Shown piece after piece: positions 16,225 through 24,544 of a DNA stretch of 64,000 bases. Within the stretch, counting starts at the first letter, position 1. Each line of letters starts with the position of its first letter. Position numbers and translations under genes: made by a program. The stretch is from an uncultured Eubacteriales bacterium (GTDB taxonomy: Bacteria > Bacillota > Clostridia > Oscillospirales > Acutalibacteraceae). The notes beneath the pieces were generated by a model. The model worked only from the letters and a program-made list of their open reading frames with translations, had not been told where the DNA came from and did no database searches. The stretch is from NCBI GenBank assembly GCA_934489735.1, contig CAKSSR010000005.1, positions 1 to 64,000 of the forward strand, read 5' to 3'.

Positions 16225-16626
16225 TTAGCTGCAGTAGTCCTCTAGTAAGTTGTTTAGCTCACTTTTGTTAGAAACAAATATCCCTTTCCTTAATAAATCT
16301 TGATCTTCCTTTGGCAAATTCGATATCTTCACGTCTTTTATATAACATAAGTTAAAATTTGCATGATCAACCTTAAATACTCCTATAAATCCGTTATGTT
16401 CCTTCACTAAATACATTTTATTTTCACTTTTTTCATCCGATTTATTACCTGCGGTTAACAAATCATCAGGAAAAGCATCGTCTGGTAATATTTGATCAGA
16501 TAAGCTTTTACTTGGCTTAGTTTTTTCAGAAACATTTGAAAAGTTATTAATAAATACTGGAAAAGCCAAAGCGAATGCAACAAATAATATACTTATAGTA
16601 CATATAGCTATAATTTTACCTTTCAT
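16225..16626 (-). CDS. Membrane-anchored protein with BofC C-terminal-like domain
   Basis: A 133-residue protein with an N-terminal signal anchor (IIAICTISILFVAFALAFPVF), a flexible polar linker, and a C-terminal domain: YLVKEHNGFIGVFKVD, then LPKEDQDLLRKGIFVSNKSELNNLLEDYCS. The pattern 'Y-x-V-K-x-x-x-G-x-I-x-V' followed by 'LP-x-x-D-x-x-x-L-x-x-GI' and 'LLEDY-x-S' matches the C-terminal domain of BofC, a forespore inhibitor of sigma-K processing in Bacillus. Short clostridial homologues exist whose role is less certain. ATG 16626 follows GAGGAG. If right, it hints at a sporulating lineage. Confidence 0.65.
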   Translation of the reverse strand: MKGKIIAICTISILFVAFALAFPVFINNFSNVSEKTKPSKSLSDQILPDDAFPDDLLTAGNKSDEKSENKMYLVKEHNGFIGVFKVDHANFNLCYIKDVKISNLPKEDQDLLRKGIFVSNKSELNNLLEDYCS

Positions 16627-16742
16627 AACTATCTCCTCAACATAAATATATTAATTATTATTGTCTTATTTATACTTAATTATTCTTTTTACAATTGTAA
16701 ATAATAAAATTGAAAGAAAAACTTAAAAGGAATGGTGATTTT

Positions 16743-17738
16743 ATGGAGAAAATTGCGTTTTTTGATTCCAAACCTTATGATAAAGTATGGTTTGATAAGC
16801 TGAATAATAAGTATGAGTTAATATATTTTGAAAACAAGTTGTCTAAAGCAACAGTTCCCCTTGCATATTCTTGCCGGGCTGTGTGCGCTTTTGTCAATGA
16901 TAAAATAGATAAAGAAACTATTAATCAATTGTATAACATAGGAGTAGAATTGATAGCCTTGAGGTGCGCTGGGTTTAGCAATGTTGACTTCAAGGAGGCA
17001 TATGGTAAAATAAAAGTAGTCAGAGTTCCCTCCTACTCGCCAAATGCAATTGCAGAGCATGCTTTTGCTTTGTTATTGTCGATCAATAGAAAGATTCACA
17101 AGGCATATAATAGGACTAGGGATTTCAATTTCAATATTTCTGGATTGACTGGCATAGATTTGTATGGAAAAACTGCGGGAGTAATAGGAACCGGTAAGAT
17201 CGGTAAAGCATTTATCAATATATGTAAAGGGTTTGGTATGAATGTGGTAGCATACGACTTGTATCCAGATAAAAATTTAAACGTCGAATATCTATCTCTT
17301 AATGATTTGTTAAAGAAAAGTGATATAATTTCGCTGCATTGTCCTTTGACGGAAGCAACCAACCACATATTAGACGAAAATGCATTCAATAAGATGAAAG
17401 AAGGAGTGTTTATTATAAATACTTCAAGGGGAGCCTTAATAGATAGCAAGGCTTTGTTGAATGCCCTTGACAAAGGTAAGATAAGAGGAGCAGGACTTGA
17501 CGTCTATGAAGAGGAGTCTGAAATATTTTTTGAAGATTTCTCAGGGACGATAATAAAAGACAAGATACTGTCCCTATTGGTTTCCTATCCAAATGTAATC
17601 ATCACTTCTCATCAGGCTTTCTTAACCGAAGAAGCTTTAAAGAACATTGCTCAAACGACCTTATCTAACCTAGACGAATTCTTCTCAAACAAGCCCCTTA
17701 CTAATGAAATATGTTATCATTTTGATGATAAAAAGTGA
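16743..17738 (+). CDS. ldhA: D-lactate dehydrogenase (D-2-hydroxyacid dehydrogenase)
   Basis: The enzyme reduces pyruvate to D-lactate with NADH, regenerating NAD in fermentation. The 331-residue product shows the D-2-hydroxyacid dehydrogenase pattern: ALRCAGFSNVD, AIAEHAFALLLSINR, the Rossmann motif GVIGTGKIGKAF, INTSRGALIDSKAL carrying the catalytic region, GLDVYEEE, and the catalytic His in ITSHQAFLTEEAL. This arrangement is that of fermentative D-LDH rather than of phosphoglycerate dehydrogenase. ATG 16743 follows AAAAGGAATGGTG; an ATG at 16710 lacks a good Shine-Dalgarno. Confidence 0.9.
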   Translation: MEKIAFFDSKPYDKVWFDKLNNKYELIYFENKLSKATVPLAYSCRAVCAFVNDKIDKETINQLYNIGVELIALRCAGFSNVDFKEAYGKIKVVRVPSYSPNAIAEHAFALLLSINRKIHKAYNRTRDFNFNISGLTGIDLYGKTAGVIGTGKIGKAFINICKGFGMNVVAYDLYPDKNLNVEYLSLNDLLKKSDIISLHCPLTEATNHILDENAFNKMKEGVFIINTSRGALIDSKALLNALDKGKIRGAGLDVYEEESEIFFEDFSGTIIKDKILSLLVSYPNVIITSHQAFLTEEALKNIAQTTLSNLDEFFSNKPLTNEICYHFDDKK

Positions 17739-17747
17739 ATAAAGGCA

Positions 17748-17789
17748 AAAAAATGCTAGTAGATTGTTTTCCATTGTCTACTAGCTTTA
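17748..17789. terminator. Bidirectional terminator between ldhA and murB
   Basis: GCTAGTAGA (17755-17763) pairs perfectly with TCTACTAGC (17777-17785). An A-run lies on its left and a T-rich tail on its right, so it can end both convergent transcripts. Confidence 0.8.
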
Positions 17790-17811
17790 AATTATTTTAA
17801 TTTGCTGGCTT

Positions 17812-18732
17812 CTATTTACTAAATTCCCCTAAAAATTTTAATTCGCATTCTAAATTAACATTGCTCTTTTCAAACACTTTCTCTTTGACCACATTTATTA
17901 AATCAATTACATCCTTACCAGTTGCTTTGCCTTTGTTTATAATAAATCCTGCATGCTTTAAACTTACTTGCGCTCCTCCTACAGACACTCCTTTGAGGCC
18001 TGCCTGTTCTATCAAAGTCCCTGCGAAATTATTAACAGGTCTTTTAAATACGCTACCGGCGTTTGGATATTCTAGTGGTTGTTTCGACTTTCTTCTTTCT
18101 ATATAGTCATCCATTCGATCTTTTATTAATTCTTTTTTATCTTTTCTTAACCTGAGGCTTACAGATGTTATTATGTAATTCTTATTTGAATATGCACTTG
18201 ATCTATAAGCAAACCCAAGCTCATCAAAATTAAATTTTTCTTCTATTCCATTATTCTTTACATGGGCAGTTGATACTACGACGTCTTTCATTTCTCCGCC
18301 ATATGCTCCCGCATTCATAAATACTGCTCCCCCGACTGTGCCTGGTATTCCCCATGCAAATTCCAGTCCAGACAAAGAGTTATCACGTGCAAACGTGCAC
18401 AGCCTAGATAAGCTCACTCCTGCCCCACATCTTATATCAGCATCATCAACAAGACTTATTTTATTAAATTCATCACATAAATGCAATACCACCCCTTGAT
18501 ATCCTTTATCCGATGCTAAAATATTTGATCCATTTCCAAGTATAAACCTAGGGATTTTATTTTCATCTATATATTTAATCATCTTTTTTAATATTTCTTC
18601 ATTCGGGACGTTTATGAATAGATCTGCGTTCCCTCCTATTTTAAACGTAGTATGATTACTTAATGGTTCATTGATAAAGAATTTACATCCATTTGTCTCA
18701 GCAATGTTTATTAATTCAGAATAATTGTACAC
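17812..18732 (-). CDS. murB: UDP-N-acetylenolpyruvoylglucosamine reductase
   Basis: MurB reduces the enolpyruvyl group with NADPH and FAD to form UDP-N-acetylmuramic acid for peptidoglycan. The product (306 residues) has HTTFKIGGNADLFI, the FAD-binding LGNGSNILASDKG, GIPGTVGGAVFMNAGAYGGEM, the catalytic serine in NAGSVFKRP, and GKATGKDVIDLI near the end. The start is GTG 18732: an in-frame TAG lies 9-11 bases upstream, inside the stem-loop, so no earlier start is possible. The AGGAGG Shine-Dalgarno is 41 bases away across that stem-loop. It follows hprK on the same strand. Confidence 0.95.
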   Translation of the reverse strand: MYNYSELINIAETNGCKFFINEPLSNHTTFKIGGNADLFINVPNEEILKKMIKYIDENKIPRFILGNGSNILASDKGYQGVVLHLCDEFNKISLVDDADIRCGAGVSLSRLCTFARDNSLSGLEFAWGIPGTVGGAVFMNAGAYGGEMKDVVVSTAHVKNNGIEEKFNFDELGFAYRSSAYSNKNYIITSVSLRLRKDKKELIKDRMDDYIERRKSKQPLEYPNAGSVFKRPVNNFAGTLIEQAGLKGVSVGGAQVSLKHAGFIINKGKATGKDVIDLINVVKEKVFEKSNVNLECELKFLGEFSK

Positions 18733-18782
18733 TCGTATATGCTACCTGAAACATATTTCTTATGCGAGGTAGCCCTCCTCTC
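18733..18782 (-). promoter_or_regulatory. Stem-loop between Shine-Dalgarno and start codon of murB
   Basis: Minus strand order: GAGAGGAGG (18774-18782), GCTACCT (18767-18773), 19-base loop, AGGTAGC (18741-18747), ATATACGA, then GTG. The 7-bp stem is perfect. The loop can add CATA with TATG. With the hairpin folded, the Shine-Dalgarno is 8 bases from GTG. The flanks closely match those of hprK and valS: AGGAG-x-x-CTAC on the left, and TTT-x-x-x-GTAG followed by ATAT on the right. A TATAAT at 18788-18793 could start a transcript almost at the Shine-Dalgarno. Confidence 0.75.
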
Positions 18783-18806
18783 AACAAATTATAATCTTTT
18801 TTTGCA

Positions 18807-19763
18807 TTACCACTCTATTTCCCTTTTATTTGAAACTTCTTTATGATTAGTTTTCATTCCTACTCTTGCCATCAGTTCCCTCGCTGCATTAAATCCCATT
18901 TTCTTTTGTCTATTATTCATGGCTGCTATTTCTATTATGACTGCTAAATTTCTACCTGGTTTCACTGGAACTGTAACTATCGGCACCTTTACTCCTAGCA
19001 TTTCTGTGTAGTCATTGTCTATTCCAAGTCTATCATAAAACTTAGTATCGTCCCATAATTCTAAGCTGACAACTAAATTAATAGTCTCGCTTAATTTTAC
19101 TGCACCCATTCCAAATATTCTTCTTGCATTTATAATCCCAACCCCTCTAACTTCAACAAAATGCCTGACATTCTCAGGAGATGAGCCTATAAGTTTATCT
19201 TTTTCTACTTTTCTTATTTCAACTGCGTCATCCGCTATTAACCTATGCCCTCTTTTTATCAATTGAACGGCTGTTTCACTCTTCCCTATTCCACTTGATC
19301 CAACCAATAAGACTCCTTCGCCGTACACTTCTACAAAAGCTGCATGTCTTGTCATTCTCGGAGCAAGTTCAAAGCTTAGATACGAAACCAATGATGAAAT
19401 AACCTCGTTAGTTTTGTCTTCCGAAATCAAAAGTGGGATTTGACAATCCTTCGCTGCGCTTATCATTTCTTCATGAGGTTGCATATTTCTCGTTATAATT
19501 ACAGCCGGCGGGTTAAAGTCGAATATGTTTTTTACCCTGCGGTACCTATCCTCCGATGGAAATTGTTCTAAAAAAGCATTTTCTGTATTACCTATTATCA
19601 ATACTCTGCTATTATCAAAGTAGTCTAAAAATCCTGCTAGCTCTATCCCAGGTTTCCCGACGTTCATAGATGATATAAATATTTCTTCTGGTTTCTTTGG
19701 CATATATACAGCCTTTAATGAAAGTTTGTCTATTATTTTTGAAAGAGATATAGTAAATGACAT
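18807..19763 (-). CDS. hprK: HPr kinase/phosphorylase
   Basis: HprK phosphorylates and dephosphorylates Ser46 of HPr, the main switch of carbon catabolite control in Firmicutes. The 318-residue product has the N-terminal DRTGG-like domain, then HAAFVEVYGEGVLLVGSSGIGKSE with the Walker A, HRLIADDAVEIR, the signature EVRGVGIINARRIFG, and the VPVKPGRNLAVIIEIAAMN tail. ATG 19763 gives MSFTISLSKII, the usual family start; an in-frame TTG upstream is part of the hairpin. The Shine-Dalgarno AGAAAGGAGG is 65 bases away across a stem-loop. Its promoter is at 19854-19882. Confidence 0.95.
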   Translation of the reverse strand: MSFTISLSKIIDKLSLKAVYMPKKPEEIFISSMNVGKPGIELAGFLDYFDNSRVLIIGNTENAFLEQFPSEDRYRRVKNIFDFNPPAVIITRNMQPHEEMISAAKDCQIPLLISEDKTNEVISSLVSYLSFELAPRMTRHAAFVEVYGEGVLLVGSSGIGKSETAVQLIKRGHRLIADDAVEIRKVEKDKLIGSSPENVRHFVEVRGVGIINARRIFGMGAVKLSETINLVVSLELWDDTKFYDRLGIDNDYTEMLGVKVPIVTVPVKPGRNLAVIIEIAAMNNRQKKMGFNAARELMARVGMKTNHKEVSNKREIEW

Positions 19764-19838
19764 AAATATTCTACTCAAAACATATTTGTTCTATATAATA
19801 TCATTTTAACATTTTGTTTGTGAGTAGACCTCCTTTCT
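19764..19838 (-). promoter_or_regulatory. Stem-loop between Shine-Dalgarno and start codon of hprK
   Basis: Minus strand order: AGAAAGGAGG (19829-19838), TCTACTC (19822-19828), 45-base loop, GAGTAGA (19770-19776), ATATTT, then ATG. The stem extends to about 12 pairs with one bulge (TCTACTCACAAAC against GTTTTGAGTAGA). Folding leaves 6 bases between Shine-Dalgarno and ATG. The loop contains an ATG-TTA-AAA-TGA mini-frame about 13 bases after the Shine-Dalgarno, which could compete for ribosomes when the stem is open. Confidence 0.75.
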
Positions 19839-19853
19839 ATTCAAATTACATTT

Positions 19854-19882
19854 ATTATAATACATTTGTAAAATTATTACAA
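19854..19882 (-). promoter_or_regulatory. Promoter of hprK-murB
   Basis: Minus strand: TTGTAA (19877-19882), 17-base spacer, TATAAT (19854-19859). The predicted transcript begins just before the hprK Shine-Dalgarno. The remaining AT-rich stretch from 19883 to 20123 shows no gene. Confidence 0.7.
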
Positions 19883-20123
19883 GGACTTATTTGTCCATTT
19901 ACTAAATTGTTTATAAAATCTATAAAAATACAATTTGCCGATGCAAAAATTCATACTGTTTTTATTATAATTTAATATTATTTTCTTATTATTCTTCTAT
20001 TGCACCTGCTTTATCATTATAATATATTCATTTTTTTCTGATTCATGTCATCCTTCTGGTGATATTTCTCAACATTTCTATGCATGATACCACCCTCATG
20101 CTTTACTTATCGGTCCTAAATGG

Positions 20124-20153
20124 TAAAAAAATTCTCCACTTTCTTGAGTGGAG
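20124..20153 (-). terminator. Intrinsic terminator after the TSCPD gene
   Basis: Minus strand: CTCCACT pairs with AGTGGAG, followed by AA and seven T. It separates the PHP-TSCPD unit from hprK-murB. Confidence 0.85.
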
Positions 20154-20159
20154 ATCATT

Positions 20160-20408
20160 CTATTTAACAGATTCTAATGCTTTTGCAAGCTGGTCCGGAC
20201 AAGATGTCCTCTTGTTCCCACACTGGATCCCTTTGAGTCTCTCTATTACTTCTTCTTTCTTCATGCCTTTGACTAACTCTGAAATCCCTTTTGTATTCCC
20301 GTTGCATCCACCTATGAACTTGACATCTTGCACTATGTCATTATCATCTAAAGTAATTTCTATGCCACTAGCACATGTCCCTTGAGTTTTGTAAGAAATC
20401 TTTTCCAT
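20160..20408 (-). CDS. TSCPD-domain protein (TIGR03905 type)
   Basis: A small 82-residue protein with conserved cysteines: TCASGIEITLDDNDIVQDV, FIGGCNGNTKGISELVKGM and the signature CGNKRTSCPDQLAKAL. The domain is named after the TSCPD motif and also occurs at the end of some ribonucleotide reductases; stand-alone versions are common in anaerobes and have no firm role. The four conserved cysteines suggest metal binding. The start ATG 20408 lies 14 bases after AAGGGAG. It is downstream of the PHP gene and directly before a terminator. Confidence 0.88.
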   Translation of the reverse strand: MEKISYKTQGTCASGIEITLDDNDIVQDVKFIGGCNGNTKGISELVKGMKKEEVIERLKGIQCGNKRTSCPDQLAKALESVK

Positions 20409-20446
20409 ATTCTTAATAACAGCTCCCTTACTTTAAAATAATCCAC

Positions 20447-21289
20447 TTACTTACTGTACAACTTATGCTTCTTTTTCATGAGTAAGTTTAAACATTCCAC
20501 AGGCGTGCTGCTCGCTCCCAAAGGAACGCTATCCGCTGAATACATTCCGTGAAAATCTGAACCACCTGTTGGCACTAAGTTGTTCTCTATCGCAAATGAA
20601 CTTAAAAATTCTATCTTTTCTTTATCATGCCCCGGACTCCATACTTCTATTCCATCAATTACTTTCTTCGAAGCTAACTCCTGCATTAACTCAATGCTAT
20701 CATATTTATATGGATGGGCTAAAACTGCTAAGCCCCCTGATGCATGTATTAAGTCTATTATTTCATAAACACTTGGATATTCTATGTTATACTTGACAAT
20801 CCCTGTCTCTCTATTAAATAATTTATCATGAAGTTCCCCAAATATTAAACGTTCATAACCAGCGTCTACTAAAGCATGCATAATGTGTTGCTTGAATATG
20901 TTCGTGCCTCCGATTGCTCTCTTAGAAACCATTTCCGGCGATATTGGATATAATCTCATTATCTTTTGTAAAATAATTGCAGCTGTTTTCTTTCTCTCTT
21001 CAGATATTCTTTTAAATAATCCTTCTAATCTATCCGGATTGTCACATAAATAACAAAGAATATGTACTCTTCTCTTTCTCTCAAAGTCAAAAGCAGAAAC
21101 CTCTGCCCCCATTATAACATTTACTCCAAATCTCTTGCCTAAAATCATTCCTCTCTTAGCCCCTGCAAAGGTATCATGATCAGTAATTGAAATAGTCGTT
21201 ATATTAAGTCTCTTAGCCAAATAAATTAGCTCATCTATCCCAACAGAACCATCAGACATCCTTGTATGGCAATGCAAATCTGCACCCAC
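20447..21289 (-). CDS. PHP-domain metal-dependent phosphoesterase
   Basis: PHP proteins of this size hydrolyse phosphoester bonds, for example of 3',5'-nucleoside bisphosphates or RNA 5' ends (RNase AM-like). All metal-ligand motifs are present: ADLHCHTRMSDGS, ISITDHDT, GAEVSAF, VLAHPYKY and GGSDFHG. The preferred start is GTG 21289, giving MGADLHCH, with GGTGAG 6 bases before it. An ATG at 21307 has no Shine-Dalgarno nearby and would add six residues. It heads the PHP-TSCPD unit behind a strong promoter. Confidence 0.88.
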   Translation of the reverse strand: MGADLHCHTRMSDGSVGIDELIYLAKRLNITTISITDHDTFAGAKRGMILGKRFGVNVIMGAEVSAFDFERKRRVHILCYLCDNPDRLEGLFKRISEERKKTAAIILQKIMRLYPISPEMVSKRAIGGTNIFKQHIMHALVDAGYERLIFGELHDKLFNRETGIVKYNIEYPSVYEIIDLIHASGGLAVLAHPYKYDSIELMQELASKKVIDGIEVWSPGHDKEKIEFLSSFAIENNLVPTGGSDFHGMYSADSVPLGASSTPVECLNLLMKKKHKLYSK

Positions 21290-21418
21290 TGATAACTCAC
21301 CGTCCATTCATTAGTTTTTTAAATTACTTCTTTTAAATTGAAAATAAATAACCCTTTTAAGCTATTCTAACCCGATCAATTCAAATTGTATAAGATCTTT
21401 CATCTTTAACTATCATTA

Positions 21419-21447
21419 AGTATAGCACAAAATATAATTATTGTCAA
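21419..21447 (-). promoter_or_regulatory. Promoter of the PHP-TSCPD unit
   Basis: Minus strand: TTGACA (21442-21447), 17-base spacer, TATACT (21419-21424). About 110 transcribed bases precede the PHP start. Confidence 0.8.
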
Positions 21448-21644
21448 TACATATTACAATTTTGTCTTTTGTTTAATAAAAATTTTAATTTTTCTTCTAA
21501 ATAATATTGAAAATTCAAAAGCATGCATTAAAAATTTATGAAATAAACGTGCAATTTTGCATTTATCGATAAAATTTTTCTTGTTTCAAATTGCCAAAGA
21601 GCAAGGTTTTATCATGCAGGTGCAATGTTAAAGTAGCAAACATA

Positions 21645-21673
21645 TTGAAAAGGGACATGGAATGGTATATAAT
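21645..21673 (+). promoter_or_regulatory. Promoter of valS-folC-comF
   Basis: TTGAAA (21645-21650), 17-base spacer, TATAAT (21668-21673). It predicts a valS leader of about 218 bases. Confidence 0.7.
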
Positions 21674-21679
21674 AAAACA

Positions 21680-21840
21680 TGTTCGGATAGTATAAAGTAA
21701 CAATTGGGATCCGAAGTAAAGAGATACGGTTGGCAACTGCTTATCGTAATTAATCATTAAATAGAAAACAATAGCCTGCTTTCTGCAGGATGATGTCGGA
21801 CTTTTGAGAAAATACAAAGGTTCTTAAAAAAAATATAAAA
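21680..21840 (+). promoter_or_regulatory. Structured valS leader without a recognisable T-box
   Basis: Three stems are visible: TTCGGAT (21682-21688) with ATCCGAA (21709-21715); GATACGGTT with AACTGCTTATC near 21723-21745, with wobbles; and CCTGC (21775-21779) with GCAGG (21785-21789). The T-box consensus (AGGGTGG-x-ACC) that often precedes valS in Firmicutes is absent. Either the leader has another role or it is a strongly diverged T-box. Confidence 0.5.
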
Positions 21841-21897
21841 AAAGGAGAGCTACTTGACAAGTTTATTTGTCCTTATTTTAAGTAGCAATATAATATC
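21841..21897 (+). promoter_or_regulatory. Stem-loop between Shine-Dalgarno and start codon of valS
   Basis: AAAGGAGA (21841-21848), GCTACTT (21849-21855), 24-base insert, AAGTAGC (21880-21886), AATATAATATC, then ATG 21898. The insert adds an inner GACAA-GTTTAT-TTGTC stem. An in-frame TAG in the right arm rules out any upstream start, so the long linear spacing (50 bases) is real. When folded the spacing is 12 bases. Confidence 0.75.
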
Positions 21898-24525
21898 ATG
21901 GATAAAGATCTAGCAAAAGTATATAATCCAAAAGAAGTAGAAGACAGAATTTATGATTTTTGGACTGAAAATGATTTATTCCACTCTGAGCCAGATGATT
22001 CTAAAGAACCATATACAATTGTCATCCCTCCGCCAAATATTACTGGGAAATTACATATGGGTCACGCATTGGATGAAACTCTCCAAGATATTTTAATAAG
22101 ATTTAAACGTATGAAAGGATTTAATACGTTATGGCTACCAGGGACTGACCATGCCTCTATCGCTACTGAAGCAAAAATAGTAGAGGCTATGAGAAAAGAA
22201 GGATTGAGCAAGGAAGACATAGGGCGAGAAGAGTTTTTAAAGAGAGCAATGGATTGGAAAGAGAAATACGGAGGAACCATAATAAATCAAATAAAGAAGC
22301 TAGGTGCTTCTTGCGACTGGAAGAGACTTAGGTTTACGATGGACAAGGAATACGAAGATGCAATCAAAGAATTCTTCTGTAACTTGTACGAAAGAGGCCT
22401 AATATATCGAGGAGAAAGAATAATAAATTGGTGCCCTCATTGTAGAACATCGATATCGGATGCGGAAGTTGAATTTTCGGAGACAAATGGCAACTTTTAT
22501 CACATAAAGTATGAGATAAGTGACGGAAGTGGATACGTAGAGCTTGCAACTACTAGACCTGAAACACTTTTAGGAGACACAGCTATAGCAGTAAATCCAT
22601 CAGACAGCAGATATGTTGATTTAGTTGGTAAAAAAGTGATAGTACCGATAGTCAACAGAGAGATACCGGTAATTGCAGATGAATATGTAGAGACTGACTT
22701 TGGAACAGGAGTAGTTAAAATAACACCCGCACATGATCCATCGGACTTTGAAGTGGGAAGACGTCATAATCTAGAAGTAATTCATGTAATTGATGAGAAT
22801 GGTAGAATGAACGAAAATGCCGGCGAATACAAAGGATTAAGCATAAATGAAGCAAGAGAAGCAATAGTTAACGAACTAGGGAAAAAGGGAAGTTTAATTG
22901 AAATCGAGCCAATAGTCCATAACGTTGGAACGTGCTACAGATGCAATTCAACTATAGAACCAATAATATCTAAACAATGGTTTGTAAAAATGAAACCACT
23001 TGCAAAAGAAGCTATAGACGTAGTAAAGAATGAAGAAATTAAGTTTATACCAGACAGATTTAAAAAGGTTTACTTCAATTGGATGGAGAATATAAAAGAT
23101 TGGTGCATATCAAGGCAGCTATGGTGGGGGCATAGGATACCTGTATGGTATTGTAACGACTGCGAAGAAATTATAGTATCAAAAGAAGATTCTGTTACAA
23201 AGTGTCCTAAATGTGGCAGCCATAACTTAAGAAGAGAAGAAGATACTTTAGACACATGGTTCTCATCTGCATTATGGCCCTTTGCTACGCTTGGATGGCC
23301 AAAAGAAACTGAAGACTTAAAATACTTTTATCCAACAAGTACCCTTGTAACGGGATACGACATAATATTTTTCTGGGTGGCAAGAATGATATTCTCTGGA
23401 TTGGATCAAATGAAACAGCCACCGTTTAAAAATATATTCATTCATGGAATAATCAGAGACAGCCAGGGAAGGAAAATGTCAAAATCATTAGGGAATGGTA
23501 TAGATCCATTACAAATAATCAATGAATTTGGTGCAGATGCCTTGAGATTTTCATTGGCAACAGGAAATAGCCCTGGAAATGATATGAGATATTCTGAAGA
23601 AAAAGTGACGTCAAGTAGAAACTTTGCTAATAAAATTTGGAATGCGGTTAGATTTATCAGGATGAATATAGAAGGACATGACGTACCTTTAGATCTCCCT
23701 GAAAATTTGGCATTGGAAGATAAATGGATAATAAGCTCACTTAACTCGTGCATAAAGGAAATTAATGAAAATATTGAAAAATTTGAACTTGGTATAGCAG
23801 TACAAAAGATATATGACTTCATATGGGACGAATTCTGCGACTGGTATATCGAAATTGCTAAGATAAGATTGGCAGATGAATCAGAGGCTCAAGACGTCAG
23901 GAAAGTATTGGTATGGGTTATGGTAAATTCATTGAAAATGTTACATCCGTTTATGCCATTTATCACAGAAGAACTATATTTGAGCTTGCCTCATGATGAA
24001 AAGTCAATATCTATCAGTAAGTTCCCTGAATATAATGATAAATTAAACTTCAGCTCTGATGAAAATAATATGAGAAAAGTTATGGATGTAATAAGAGCAA
24101 TTAGAAACAGACGTAACGAAATGAACGTGCCTCCATCAAAAAAGACGCCTGTATTTATAGCTACTAATGATATAAATGTATTCGATAAAGCATCGAGAAT
24201 AATTAGCAAACTGGCATATAGCAGCAAGTTGGAAATTGATAGATATTTTGATATCCCTAACTCCATTACTATAGTAGTAAATGACATCCGTATTTATATT
24301 CCAACTGAAACTTTGATCGATAAAGATAAAGAAATTGCTAGACTTCAAAAAGAACTTGATAATTGTCAAAAAGAATTACAATTTGCTAACTCTAAATTGA
24401 ATAATGTTGGATTTATATCAAAGGCACCTGAATCTGTAATAAATGCAGTAAAAGAAAATGCAAAAATATATAGCGAGAAAATAAAAGTAATAGAATCTGA
24501 AATGAAATCATTTCTCGAAAATTAA
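21898..24525 (+). CDS. valS: Valyl-tRNA synthetase
   Basis: ValS charges tRNA-Val and edits mis-activated threonine. The 875-residue protein is complete: PPPNITGKLHMGHAL (HIGH motif), the GTDHASIATEAK segment, the CP1 editing domain (ATTRPETLLGDTA, VKITPAHDPSDFEVG), paired cysteines (CPHC, CNDC, CPKC), GRKMSKSLGNGIDPL (KMSKS motif), the anticodon-binding domain, and a C-terminal coiled coil (IARLQKELDNCQKELQ). The N-terminus KDLAKVYNPKEVEDRIYDFW matches the family from the first residue. folC follows after 19 bases. Translation initiation appears to depend on the stem-loop at 21841-21897. Confidence 0.97.
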   Translation: MDKDLAKVYNPKEVEDRIYDFWTENDLFHSEPDDSKEPYTIVIPPPNITGKLHMGHALDETLQDILIRFKRMKGFNTLWLPGTDHASIATEAKIVEAMRKEGLSKEDIGREEFLKRAMDWKEKYGGTIINQIKKLGASCDWKRLRFTMDKEYEDAIKEFFCNLYERGLIYRGERIINWCPHCRTSISDAEVEFSETNGNFYHIKYEISDGSGYVELATTRPETLLGDTAIAVNPSDSRYVDLVGKKVIVPIVNREIPVIADEYVETDFGTGVVKITPAHDPSDFEVGRRHNLEVIHVIDENGRMNENAGEYKGLSINEAREAIVNELGKKGSLIEIEPIVHNVGTCYRCNSTIEPIISKQWFVKMKPLAKEAIDVVKNEEIKFIPDRFKKVYFNWMENIKDWCISRQLWWGHRIPVWYCNDCEEIIVSKEDSVTKCPKCGSHNLRREEDTLDTWFSSALWPFATLGWPKETEDLKYFYPTSTLVTGYDIIFFWVARMIFSGLDQMKQPPFKNIFIHGIIRDSQGRKMSKSLGNGIDPLQIINEFGADALRFSLATGNSPGNDMRYSEEKVTSSRNFANKIWNAVRFIRMNIEGHDVPLDLPENLALEDKWIISSLNSCIKEINENIEKFELGIAVQKIYDFIWDEFCDWYIEIAKIRLADESEAQDVRKVLVWVMVNSLKMLHPFMPFITEELYLSLPHDEKSISISKFPEYNDKLNFSSDENNMRKVMDVIRAIRNRRNEMNVPPSKKTPVFIATNDINVFDKASRIISKLAYSSKLEIDRYFDIPNSITIVVNDIRIYIPTETLIDKDKEIARLQKELDNCQKELQFANSKLNNVGFISKAPESVINAVKENAKIYSEKIKVIESEMKSFLEN

Positions 24526-24544
24526 TTAAAAAGGAAAGTATAAC

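Noticed and set aside
21680..21897. T-box riboswitch upstream of valS
   Set aside because: Expected from gene context, but the conserved T-box sequence is not present in the leader.
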